This document shows positions 1 through 7,072 of a stretch of DNA of 11,360 nucleotides, one piece after another; the first letter of the stretch is position 1; each line of letters opens with the position of its first letter. Made by a program: the position numbers and the translations under genes. The notes beneath the pieces are model-generated. The model did no database searches, was not told the origin of the DNA, and saw only the letters and a list, made by a program, of their open reading frames with translations. Origin of the DNA: Armatimonadetes bacterium UBA5419. GTDB lineage: Bacteria; Armatimonadota; UBA10988. The DNA is taken from the NCBI GenBank assembly GCA_002409445.1, contig DHNJ01000159.1, forward strand, positions 2,627 to 13,986. Direction: 5' to 3'.

Positions 1-238
1 CATGGTCATGGTCATGGTCATGATCCAGGCCGTGGCCCACGTCGAGGTCATGGTCATGGTCATGAGCCAGGTCGAGGTCGTGGTCATGGTCGAGGTCGTG
101 GTCATGCTCAACGTCATGCTCGTGATCGTGTTCGCCGCCTTCAAACAGACCAAAGGTCACCGCGAGGCCCAGGTAGATGACGGCGATCCCCAGCGGAATG
201 AGGTAAATCAGGTTCCACCAGGTTAGCAGTCCGCCCAT
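1..238 (-). CDS. Partial membrane protein with His/Asp-rich tract (NfeD/YqiJ-like)
   Basis: This is the 5' part of a leftward gene that runs off the left edge; 79 codons are visible. The protein starts MGGLLTWWNLIYLIPLGIAV and has one hydrophobic helix at about residues 7-31. From about residue 36 to the edge it is almost only His, Asp, Glu and Leu, in HDHDLD-type repeats. A GGAG at 249-252 lies 10 nt before the ATG. A helix followed by an acidic, histidine-rich loop is seen in NfeD-like and YqiJ/YuaF OB-fold membrane proteins, which often sit beside flotillins. I recall similar family members but cannot confirm this one, because the OB-fold part would lie beyond the edge. The tract could bind divalent metal ions such as Zn, Ni or Cu; that is inference from composition. 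The strand is right because the forward reading gives only a low-complexity Val/Met repeat. Confidence 0.65.
   Translation of the reverse strand, partial: MGGLLTWWNLIYLIPLGIAVIYLGLAVTFGLFEGGEHDHEHDVEHDHDLDHDHDLDLAHDHDHDLDVGHGLDHDHDHDH
71..106. repeat. 18-bp perfect tandem duplication within the His/Asp tract
   Basis: The unit gtcgaggtcgtggtcatg occurs at 71-88 and again, unchanged, at 89-106. Read on the minus strand it encodes HDHDLD twice. Shorter ggtcat hexamer runs flank it at about 1-22 and 46-63. The unit is a multiple of three, so copy-number change by slippage or recombination would alter the length of the tract without breaking the frame. Confidence 0.85.
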
Positions 239-379
239 TCTGTCTCGGCTCCGGCACCCTCCGGTACCTCGAGTATCGTTCGCCGCGGCGCTTTGGTTCC
301 CTGCCGCTAGGCTGTGCCCGCCGGTCCATGCCAGGCGGCTCATGGGTGTCGTGGTTAGGCCATTCTGGCGCCCCGGGTT

Positions 380-385
380 TACAAT
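380..385 (+). promoter_or_regulatory. Possible -10 element upstream of the radical SAM gene
   Basis: TACAAT matches the sigma-70 -10 consensus at five of six positions and lies 63 nt before the GTG start, inside the 209-bp region between the two divergent genes. No convincing -35 is visible at 16-18 bp; TTAGGC at 355-360 is weak and 19 bp away. This is a guess from one hexamer. Confidence 0.25.
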
Positions 386-435
386 GGAGAACCAGATGCC
401 CCCGTCGGTGCGCTGCCGGCAGGTCGCTCTCAGGC

Positions 436-441
436 AAGGAG
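436..441 (+). promoter_or_regulatory. Shine-Dalgarno site fixing the GTG start at 448
   Basis: AAGGAG sits 6 nt before GTG 448. The same frame stays open to an ATG at 328, but that start has no such site, and the 40 residues between them resemble no domain. The ribosome site therefore favours the shorter protein. Confidence 0.8.
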
Positions 442-447
442 AGTAGC

Positions 448-2187
448 GTGGCTTCCTCAACATACGATGCCGCTATCCGTAAGATCGCGTGGATTGAACC
501 TTCGCGATTACCCTGGGGGTATAACGACCAGAACATCTACAGTGGCATCCTCTTCCCCCGCGGCGGGCCGAAGATGGCCGCCCTGCTGCGCCAGCTCGGC
601 TACGAGGTCGAGGTCATCTCTGGCGAATTGTCGCCGATCGTGCCCGAGGAGATCGCCCGCTCCTTCGACCTGGCCTGCGTTTCGGTGCTCTCCAACACCG
701 CCCCGCACGGCTATGTCCTCGCCCGAGAGCTGAGCAAGCTCGGCCTGCCCGTGGCTATGGGTGGCTACCAATTCGCGCACCAGGGCGTCGAGCCGCACTG
801 CTTCGCGACGACCGAGGAGGCGCTCGGCTTCGCGCCTTACGTCGTTCGCGGCGAGGGTTACGCTGCCCTGCCGGCGCTGCTCGAGGCCTTCGCCGGCCAG
901 CGCCCCTTCGATGAAGTCGGCGGCCTCAGCTACCGCTGGGACGACGGCACCATCTGTCACAACCCGCCCGCCGCCCTGCTCGGCCGCGACGAGATCTGCG
1001 GCCTGCCGCCGGCCGACTGGACGGCCATCCGCCGGGTCGAGGCGATCCGCATCGCCGCGGTCCACGGCATGCACGGCTGCCCGCGCTCCTGCACCTGGTG
1101 CGCCGTCTGGCCGCGCGACGGCCGCCGCAACCGCAACAACACCGCCGCGGCTTTCGTCGACGAGCTCGAGGCCGTCTTGGCCACCGGCGAGTACTTGCAC
1201 CTGTTCTTCTCCGCCGACAACTTCCCCGTCTACACCAACTGGGCGCTCGAAGTCTGCCAAGAGATGGTCGCCCGCGGGCTGCAGACGACCTGGACCTGCC
1301 AGGCCGAGGTCGGCGCCGCGCGCAACCATGAGTTGCTCGACGCGATGTACGCCGCGGGCTGCCGGCGCTGGTGCCTCGGGCTCGAGAGCATCAATCCCGC
1401 CAGCCTCAAGGACTCGAACAAGCGCCAGACCGCCGAGACGATGGAGCAGTGCGTGCGCACGCTGCACGACTGGGGCATCCAGGTCCACGGCATGTTCATC
1501 GTCGGCCTGCCCCACGACACACCCGAGACGGTCCGCGCGACGGTCGACTGGGCCAAGCGCGTCGGTGTCGACACCTGCCAATTCCTCTGCCTTGCCGACC
1601 TGCCCGGCTCGCTCGACTACGAGGCCGGTGTCCGCGAGCAGTCGTTCCGGCCGTTCGAGGGCGCCTACGAGCCGCTCAACTGGCTCTTCCTCAACGGCCA
1701 CTACGCCCGGCTGGCCAACGACGCGATGGACCTGGAGCGCGTGCAGAACAGCTACCGCGAGTCGATGGGCTCGTTCTACTCGCTCCGCCGCTCGCTCGGC
1801 CCGATCTTCTCGGTCAACCGCGCCGCCATGCGCGCCGCCCGCGAGCGCGGGCAGTCCTGGTGGCGTAGCGTGCGGGAGGGCTGGCTTTACGACACGTTCG
1901 TCGCGGCGCTGCGCCTGCGCGGCTGGAGCGGCAGTCTGAACTGGCTGCGCGGACCGCTCAACCGGCTCTACATGCGCCGGCTGACCGCCGACGGCGCGGA
2001 AGCCGCCGCCCTCGACCAGCAGATGCTGGCGACGCTGCCGGCCAAGTGGCTGCAGACCTTCGAGGAGGTCTATGCCGAGCGGCTGAAGGCAGGTACGCCG
2101 CGGATCATCCGGCCGGCGGCGGGCGCCCTGCTGCCCTCGCCCTGGCCGCCGCAAACGCTGGCGCTGAGCGCGGCTGAGGTGGCCTAG
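448..2187 (+). CDS. B12-binding-type radical SAM enzyme, substrate unknown
   Basis: The 579-residue protein begins at a GTG supported by AAGGAG 6 nt upstream. Residues of about 35-170 have the layout of a cobalamin-binding (Rossmann-like) domain: GGPKMAALLRQLGYEVEVIS, then a DLACVSVLS strand and VAMGGYQFA. I see no DxHxxG motif, so any cobalamin would bind base-off without a His ligand, as in many class B enzymes. The radical SAM core follows, with C211-x3-C215-x2-C218 (GCPRSCTWC) for the 4Fe-4S cluster. Later come family-like stretches such as CLGLESINP (near residue 312) and GMFIVGLPHDTPETV. The last 150 or so residues are Arg/Trp-rich and resemble the variable substrate-side tails of this superfamily. 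Members do methylations, ring closures and rearrangements (HpnP, BchE, fosfomycin-type methylases), so the reaction cannot be named. It may be co-transcribed with the oxidoreductase gene 38 nt downstream. Confidence 0.88.
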   Translation: MASSTYDAAIRKIAWIEPSRLPWGYNDQNIYSGILFPRGGPKMAALLRQLGYEVEVISGELSPIVPEEIARSFDLACVSVLSNTAPHGYVLARELSKLGLPVAMGGYQFAHQGVEPHCFATTEEALGFAPYVVRGEGYAALPALLEAFAGQRPFDEVGGLSYRWDDGTICHNPPAALLGRDEICGLPPADWTAIRRVEAIRIAAVHGMHGCPRSCTWCAVWPRDGRRNRNNTAAAFVDELEAVLATGEYLHLFFSADNFPVYTNWALEVCQEMVARGLQTTWTCQAEVGAARNHELLDAMYAAGCRRWCLGLESINPASLKDSNKRQTAETMEQCVRTLHDWGIQVHGMFIVGLPHDTPETVRATVDWAKRVGVDTCQFLCLADLPGSLDYEAGVREQSFRPFEGAYEPLNWLFLNGHYARLANDAMDLERVQNSYRESMGSFYSLRRSLGPIFSVNRAAMRAARERGQSWWRSVREGWLYDTFVAALRLRGWSGSLNWLRGPLNRLYMRRLTADGAEAAALDQQMLATLPAKWLQTFEEVYAERLKAGTPRIIRPAAGALLPSPWPPQTLALSAAEVA

Positions 2188-2225
2188 CCAACGACGGTCG
2201 AAACGCGCTAGACTTGGTGCGGAGT

Positions 2226-3521
2226 ATGACCGTGACGACGCAACCGATGACCCGGCGCGAGAGCTTGCGCCGCCTGGGCGGCATGGCGGCTGGCCTGGGC
2301 TTGTTCCACATCGTCCCCGCCTGGGGCCAGGGCAACCCCGCTCCCAGCGAGCGGCTGACCTGCGCGGCGATCGGCGTCGGCGGCATGGGCTCGGGCAACC
2401 TCGGCAACCTTCTGGGCCGCGGCGATGTGCGCGTGGTCGCGGTCTGCGATGTCGAGGCGGGTCACGCCCAGCGCGCCAAGGAGTCAGTCGACGGGCGCTA
2501 CGGCGACCAGGACTGCGCGGTCTACGGCGACTACCGCGACGTGTTCGCCCGCGGCGACGTCGACATCATCACCATCGGCACCCCCGACCACTGGCACGCG
2601 CCGATCGCCCTGGCAGCGGCTCGCGCGCGCTGCGATGTCTACGGCGAGAAACCGTTCAGCCACAGCCTGGCCGAGGGCCGGGAAGTGGTCAACGCGTTGG
2701 CCGCCAACGGCTGCATCTGGCAGACCGGCAGTTGGCAGCGCTCGGTCGGCAACTTTTACGACGTCGTGCGCCGCGTCCGCGCCGGCCTGTTGGGCCGCGT
2801 CGTGCGGGTCGAGGTCGGCCTGCCCACCGGCTCCCAATCTAGCCCGGCGGGCGACCCGGGCACCTGCCCGCCCAGCCTCAACTACGACGCCTGGGTCGGC
2901 CCGTCGCCCTACCGCCCCTACGACCAGCGCTGCGTGCACGGCAATTGGCGCTGGGTCCTCGATTTCGGTGGCGGCCAGCTGCTCGACTGGGTCGGCCACC
3001 ACGGCGACATCGCCCACTGGGGCCTCGGCTTCGACGAGACGGGCCCGGTCAAGGTCGTCGGCAGCGCCGAATACCCGACAACCGGTGTCTGGGATGCGCC
3101 CTACAACTATCGCTTCACGGCGACGTACGCGGACGGCACCGAGATGATCGTCGGCAACTCAGGCGGCGACCTGTGGTCTGGCACGCGGTTCTATGGTGCG
3201 GACGGCTCCTGGATCTGGGTCGACCGCGGCAACCAGTCGTCCGAGCCCGCCAGCTTGCTGAAGGAGCCCGTGCCCGACAAGGACTATGGCCTCATCCACT
3301 CGACCGACCACATGGGCGACTTCGTCAACGCGGCCAAGACGCGCGGCCAGACCGTCACCCCCGCCGAGACCGCGCACCGCTCGGCCAGCATCGGGCACCT
3401 GGGCCACGTGGCGATGATGCTCGGCCGCGAGTTGCGCTGGGACCCGGCGACGGAGACTGCCCCGGGCGACGACAGTGCACAGGCGATGCTCACCCCGTCG
3501 CACCGCGGCGGCTGGTTCTAG
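2226..3521 (+). CDS. Tat-exported Gfo/Idh/MocA family oxidoreductase
   Basis: The 431-residue protein is an NAD(P)-dependent oxidoreductase of the sugar or inositol dehydrogenase type. Its N-terminus carries a twin-arginine signal: T9-R10-R11-E-S-L, then a Gly/Ala/Leu-rich helix and a likely cleavage site near VPAWG-Q35. The consensus Phe is replaced by Ser. The Rossmann part has G50-V-G52-G-M-G55 and the family's E141-K142-P143 motif. The C-terminal part has DWVGHHGDIAHW (residues 254-265), whose His/Asp residues are likely catalytic by family analogy. Tat export fits a cofactor bound before secretion and suggests work outside the membrane on sugars or glycosides; GH109-type glycosidases and glycoside 3-oxidoreductases share this fold. 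The exact substrate is unknown. ATG 2226 is chosen although its GGAG is only 1 nt away; TTG 2214, GTG 2217 and ATG 2247 are alternatives in frame, and all keep the twin arginines. Confidence 0.88.
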   Translation: MTVTTQPMTRRESLRRLGGMAAGLGLFHIVPAWGQGNPAPSERLTCAAIGVGGMGSGNLGNLLGRGDVRVVAVCDVEAGHAQRAKESVDGRYGDQDCAVYGDYRDVFARGDVDIITIGTPDHWHAPIALAAARARCDVYGEKPFSHSLAEGREVVNALAANGCIWQTGSWQRSVGNFYDVVRRVRAGLLGRVVRVEVGLPTGSQSSPAGDPGTCPPSLNYDAWVGPSPYRPYDQRCVHGNWRWVLDFGGGQLLDWVGHHGDIAHWGLGFDETGPVKVVGSAEYPTTGVWDAPYNYRFTATYADGTEMIVGNSGGDLWSGTRFYGADGSWIWVDRGNQSSEPASLLKEPVPDKDYGLIHSTDHMGDFVNAAKTRGQTVTPAETAHRSASIGHLGHVAMMLGRELRWDPATETAPGDDSAQAMLTPSHRGGWF

Positions 3522-4466
3522 CTACTGGCGGTCGACGCGCTGCTGGATGGCCCGCTGGAGCAGGACGAAGATCAGCAACAGCAGGCCGATGCCGATGCGC
3601 GTCCACCACGAGTTGATGTTGGCGAAGATGATCGCCGACTGGATCAGCCCGAGGATCAGCACGCCCAGCACCGTGCCGGCGACGTAGCCGCGCCCGCCGG
3701 TCAGCAGCGTGCCACCGATGACCACCGCCGCGATGGCGTCCATCTCCTGCGCCACGCCCTGGGTCGAGTCGCCCGAGAGGCTGACGAAACTCTGCGCCAC
3801 GCCGGCGAACGCGGCGAACAGGCTGCAGCAGGCGTAGACCGCTACCTTGGTCCGCCAGACCGGCAAGCCCATCAGCAGCGCCGACTGCTCGGAGCCGCCG
3901 ACCGCATAGATGTTGCGGCCGAAGCGCGTGTAGTGCAGCAGGTACAGCGCCACGACCAGCGCGATGAGCCACGCGCCGGCGGCGGGGTGGATCGGCCACT
4001 TGCCACTAGCCAGGTAGGTCGGGTGGGTGATTGCGATCTGGCTGTCGTTGATTAGCAGGGTCACCCCGCGCATCAAGAACATGCCGCCCAGCGTGACCAT
4101 GAACGGCGGCAGGTCGAAGCTGGCGACCAGCCAGCCCATCAGCGCGCCCAGGGCCACGCCGCAGACCAGGCTGAGCGTGATGACCGCCGGTGGCGACCAG
4201 CCCTGGCCCAGGAGCGTGGCCGAGAGGATGCCGACGAAGGCCACCGTCGAGCCGATCGACAGGTCGATGCCGCCCGAGAGGATGACGAAGGTCATGCCGA
4301 TCGCCAGCACCCCGAGCACGCCGTTGTTAACCACCAGGTCGCGCAGAACACGGTAGGTGAACCAGTTGCTGTCGTGGAACTTGGCGCCAGCGGCAAGGTA
4401 CAGCAGCACGACGACCAGACCGGTCGCCGCGAGCGGCAGCATCCGTGGCCCGAGAAGGCGTCTCAT
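3522..4466 (-). CDS. yjfF: Sugar ABC transporter permease YjfF (galactofuranose type)
   Basis: This 314-residue inner-membrane permease is one of two that form the channel of an importer for galactofuranose/galactopyranose in E. coli. It matches E. coli YjfF closely by memory: GMTFVILSGGIDLSIGS near residue 60, RFGRNIYAVGGSEQSALLMG (coupling region), ELDAIA-type EMDAIAAVVIGGTLLTGG, and the end SWWTRIGIGLLLLIFVLLQR. I count about eight to ten hydrophobic helices, as expected for this BPD_transp_2 family. The ATG overlaps the stop of the upstream permease gene by 4 bp (ATGA), so translation is probably coupled. An open frame extends much further upstream, but it is the shadow of the other permease gene. 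Its stop codon abuts the stop of the oxidoreductase gene on the other strand, with no spare base for a terminator. Confidence 0.92.
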   Translation of the reverse strand: MRRLLGPRMLPLAATGLVVVLLYLAAGAKFHDSNWFTYRVLRDLVVNNGVLGVLAIGMTFVILSGGIDLSIGSTVAFVGILSATLLGQGWSPPAVITLSLVCGVALGALMGWLVASFDLPPFMVTLGGMFLMRGVTLLINDSQIAITHPTYLASGKWPIHPAAGAWLIALVVALYLLHYTRFGRNIYAVGGSEQSALLMGLPVWRTKVAVYACCSLFAAFAGVAQSFVSLSGDSTQGVAQEMDAIAAVVIGGTLLTGGRGYVAGTVLGVLILGLIQSAIIFANINSWWTRIGIGLLLLIFVLLQRAIQQRVDRQ

Positions 4467-5455
4467 GGGCGCCTCCGGATCATCCGCTGCAGGCGCGCGC
4501 GGAAGGCTGGCGACTGCAGCAGGCAGACGAGCACCACGACCACCGCTTTGACCACGCGCGTGGCGTGGACGCTGACGTCGGAGGTCAGGATGGTCGTCGT
4601 CAGGCCCTGGACCACCAGCGCGCCCACCAGCGCGCCCGTCAGCGAGAACCGCCCGCCAGACAGGGCTGCACCGCCGATGACCACAGCCAGGATAGCGTCG
4701 AGCTCGAGATACAGCCCGGCATTGTTGGCGTCGGCGGCTGCGATGTTCGCCGCGTTGATCAGCCCCGCCAGCCCGGCGCACAGACCGCTCACCACATAGA
4801 CCAGCAGACGCACGCGCGCCACCGGCACGCCCGCCACCCGGCTCGCAGTGGCGTTGCTGCCGATGCTCTCGATCGACAGCCGAAGGTTGGTCCAGTCGAC
4901 GACCGCGCCGATGACCAGGAGCATACCCAGCACCAGCCAAACGCTGATCGGCACGCCCAGCGCGTAGCCCTTGCCCAGCGCCTCGAAGGCCGCGTGGTGG
5001 AAGGTGATGATCGTGCCGTCGGTGATCAACTGCGCGATGCCGCGCCCGGCGGTCATCAGGATCAGCGTGGCAATGATCGGCTGCAGCCCGAACCAGGCCA
5101 CCAGCGCCCCATTCCACAGCCCGCAGACCGCACCCACCCCCAGCCCGCCGGCGATCGCGACCCCCGCGCTGGCCTCGTGCGCGGTCAGCAGCCACGCCGA
5201 CATCGCGCCGCTGATCGCCATCACCGCGCCGACGGAGAGGTCGATGCCGCCGGTGGCAATGACCAGGGTCATACCCAGCGCCAGCAGCATCACCTGCGAG
5301 CCACGCACGAACACGTCCACCAGGCTGCCGTAAACTCTGCCATCGGAGATGCTGAAGAAGTCGGTGGAGAGATGGCGCAGGAGCAGTAGCGTCAAGACGA
5401 ACACAAGCAGCGGCCAGAAATGGCGGCTGGAGACGATGCGCCCGAGGCTAGCCAC
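4463..5455 (-). CDS. ytfT: Sugar ABC transporter permease YtfT (galactofuranose type)
   Basis: The 330-residue permease pairs with YjfF in the importer membrane complex. It matches E. coli YtfT: ALGMTLVIATGGIDLSVGAV, TLILMTAGRGIAQLIT, and ADANNAGLYLELDAILAVV followed by IGGAALSGGRF. Eight or more hydrophobic helices are visible. Two GTG codons stand in tandem (5458 and 5455) after AGGAGG; the second has the better 6-nt spacing, so I use it. That start overlaps the 3' end of the ATPase gene by 8 bp, and the ribosome site lies inside the ATPase coding sequence, which implies coupling. The longer open frame upstream of it lies within the ATPase gene and is not translated in this reading. Confidence 0.92.
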   Translation of the reverse strand: MASLGRIVSSRHFWPLLVFVLTLLLLRHLSTDFFSISDGRVYGSLVDVFVRGSQVMLLALGMTLVIATGGIDLSVGAVMAISGAMSAWLLTAHEASAGVAIAGGLGVGAVCGLWNGALVAWFGLQPIIATLILMTAGRGIAQLITDGTIITFHHAAFEALGKGYALGVPISVWLVLGMLLVIGAVVDWTNLRLSIESIGSNATASRVAGVPVARVRLLVYVVSGLCAGLAGLINAANIAAADANNAGLYLELDAILAVVIGGAALSGGRFSLTGALVGALVVQGLTTTILTSDVSVHATRVVKAVVVVLVCLLQSPAFRARLQRMIRRRP

Positions 5456-7004
5456 CACTGACCTCCTGGTGGGCGGAGGCGATCCGCGCCAGCATGGCCT
5501 GCTCGGTCTTCGACTCGCCGCGCAGTTCGCCCAGCGCGGCCCGGTCGCAGAGGACCATGATCCGGTCCGAGCTGCGCACGACCTCCTCCAACTCCGACGA
5601 GATGAAGACGACCGACATCCCGCGTGCCTTGAGGTCGGCGACCAGGGCCATGATCTCGGCCTTGGCGCCCACATCAATACCGCGCGTTGGTTCGTCGAGG
5701 ATTAGCAGCGACGGCTCGGCGGCCAGCCAGCGGGCCAGGAGCACCTTCTGCTGATTGCCGCCGGACAGCTCGCTGATGCGCTTCTCGGCGTCCGGTGTAG
5801 CGATGCCCAGCGCCTGGATGTAGCGGTCGGCCAGCGCCTCCTGCGCGGCGCGGCCCAGCCGGCGCCAGAGGCCGCGCTTGCTGGCCAGGGCGAGGATCAG
5901 GTTCTCGCGGACGGACAGCTCGGGGATGATGCCCTCGACTTTGCGGTCCTCCGACGAGTAGCCCATGCCCGCGGCGATCGCGCTGCGCGGCTGACCACGG
6001 CGCACCGCCCGGCCCGCTAACTCGACCCGTCCGCTATCGGCGCGATCGAGGCCGAACAGCAGCCGCGCCAACTCCGTGCGGCCCGAGCCCAGCAGCCCGC
6101 CCAGCCCGAGCACCTCGCCGGCGCCGACCTCGACATCTACCGGCTGCAGCTGCCCGCGGCGGCCGAGCTGGTGCGCCACGAGCCGTGCGGCCTCGGCCGC
6201 GGCGACCGGCGACGGGGGCGCCGCCCCAGCCTCCGCCTCAGTGAGGCTCGCGGGGTCGCGGCCTAGCATCCGCGCGATCAACTCGATCCGGCTGAACTCC
6301 GCCGCGGGCCATTCGCCAACGAGGCGCCCGTTGCGCAAGACGGTGATCGTGTCGGAGATCTGGTAGACCTGATCCAGGAAGTGGGTGACGAAGACGATGC
6401 CCAGGCCGTCGTCACGCAAGCGCCGGAGCACACCGAACAGCCGCGCGACCTCCTGTTGATCTAGGCTGGAGGTCGGCTCGTCGAGCACGAGCAGGCTGCA
6501 CTCCTCGTCCAGCGCGCGGGCGATCGCGACCATCTGCTGGATGGCGATGCTGTAGGAGTTGAGAGAGGCCGAAACGTCCAACTGGAGGTCGAGGCGGGCC
6601 AACGCGGCGTCCGCCTGTCGCCGCGCGGCACGCCAGTCGATGAAGCCGAAGCGCTGGGTCTGGCGGCCGAGGACAATGTTCTCGGCGACCGACAGGTCGG
6701 GGATCAGGTTGACCTCCTGGTAGACGGTGCTGATGCCCTCGCCCTGTGCCTCGAGTGGCGAGCGTGGCGAGATGACGCGTCCGTCGAGCAGCATCTGGCC
6801 TGCGTCGCGGGTGTAGACGCCGGTCAGCACCTTGAGCAGGGTCGATTTGCCGGCGCCGTTCTGGCCCATCAGGCTGTGGATTTCACCCCGCCGCACCTGG
6901 AAGTCGACGCCGTCGAGCGCGCGCACGCCGGGGAACTGCTTGACGATGCCGGTCATCGACAGCAGCGGCGTGCTCTCTGGGCTGGGCTGCGGGGGCTGGG
7001 CCAT
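5448..7004 (-). CDS. ytfR: Sugar ABC transporter ATP-binding protein YtfR (two ABC domains)
   Basis: The 518-residue cytoplasmic ATPase has two fused ABC domains that power the importer. Domain 1 (about 12-250): Walker A G47-QNGAGK-S54-T55, Q-loop Q96, a degenerate signature at 150-156 (SYSIAIQ), Walker B LLVLDE at 171-176 and switch H208 in VTHFLDQVYQ. Domain 2 (about 271-510): Walker A replaced by GLLGSGRT at 303-310, without the usual Lys, a full LSGGNQQK at 413-420 and Walker B LLILDE at 433-438. E. coli YtfR has the same asymmetry, so this is a family trait and not damage. The length is close to the usual 500. An ATG at 7004 with a weak GGTGAG-like site is the start. It follows the binding-protein gene after 68 nt containing a hairpin and overlaps the next permease gene. 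Confidence 0.94.
   Translation of the reverse strand: MAQPPQPSPESTPLLSMTGIVKQFPGVRALDGVDFQVRRGEIHSLMGQNGAGKSTLLKVLTGVYTRDAGQMLLDGRVISPRSPLEAQGEGISTVYQEVNLIPDLSVAENIVLGRQTQRFGFIDWRAARRQADAALARLDLQLDVSASLNSYSIAIQQMVAIARALDEECSLLVLDEPTSSLDQQEVARLFGVLRRLRDDGLGIVFVTHFLDQVYQISDTITVLRNGRLVGEWPAAEFSRIELIARMLGRDPASLTEAEAGAAPPSPVAAAEAARLVAHQLGRRGQLQPVDVEVGAGEVLGLGGLLGSGRTELARLLFGLDRADSGRVELAGRAVRRGQPRSAIAAGMGYSSEDRKVEGIIPELSVRENLILALASKRGLWRRLGRAAQEALADRYIQALGIATPDAEKRISELSGGNQQKVLLARWLAAEPSLLILDEPTRGIDVGAKAEIMALVADLKARGMSVVFISSELEEVVRSSDRIMVLCDRAALGELRGESKTEQAMLARIASAHQEVSGG
5462..5467 (-). promoter_or_regulatory. Strong Shine-Dalgarno site for ytfT inside ytfR
   Basis: AGGAGG (followed by T) on the minus strand is a near-perfect match to the anti-Shine-Dalgarno sequence. 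It is 3 nt from the first GTG and 6 nt from the second, favouring the second as the start. It lies within the last codons of the ATPase gene. Confidence 0.8.
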
Positions 7005-7023
7005 GCGCTCACCATAAGACAGG

Positions 7024-7058
7024 GCAAGGCGGCCAGCCGCTCAGGCTAGCCGCCCTGC
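7024..7058 (-). promoter_or_regulatory. Intercistronic 15-bp hairpin between ytfQ and ytfR
   Basis: Arms at 7044-7058 and 7024-7038 pair over 15 bp around a 5-nt loop. Read as minus-strand RNA the stem is complete with two G-U wobbles; on the plus strand those two become C-A mismatches, so the structure belongs to the operon transcript. It begins 14 nt after the ytfQ stop. Only a weak U-containing stretch follows (cctgtctt), so it is more likely a partial attenuator or an mRNA-stabilising hairpin than a full terminator. Such elements raise binding-protein output over ATPase and permease in many importers. Confidence 0.75.
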
Positions 7059-7072
7059 ACCCGTCAGGCAGA

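Noticed and set aside
2..226. Plus-strand frame giving a Val/Met repeat peptide
   Set aside because: The same bases read on the minus strand give a membrane helix and an HDHD tract with a ribosome site, which is far more protein-like.
508..2154. Long minus-strand open frame opposite the radical SAM gene
   Set aside because: It is the GC-rich mirror of a gene with clear motifs on the plus strand; its product is low-complexity Arg/Ala/Val/Gly-rich and resembles no family.
2209..2214. TAGACT just before the oxidoreductase start as a -10 for its own promoter
   Set aside because: Matches only weakly, has no -35 partner, and the gene lies 38 nt behind another on the same strand, so read-through explains its expression more simply.
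5448..7004. Degenerate ABC signature in domain 1 and missing Walker A lysine in domain 2 of YtfR
   Set aside because: E. coli YtfR and related sugar ATPases show the same asymmetry, so it is a family trait and not decay.
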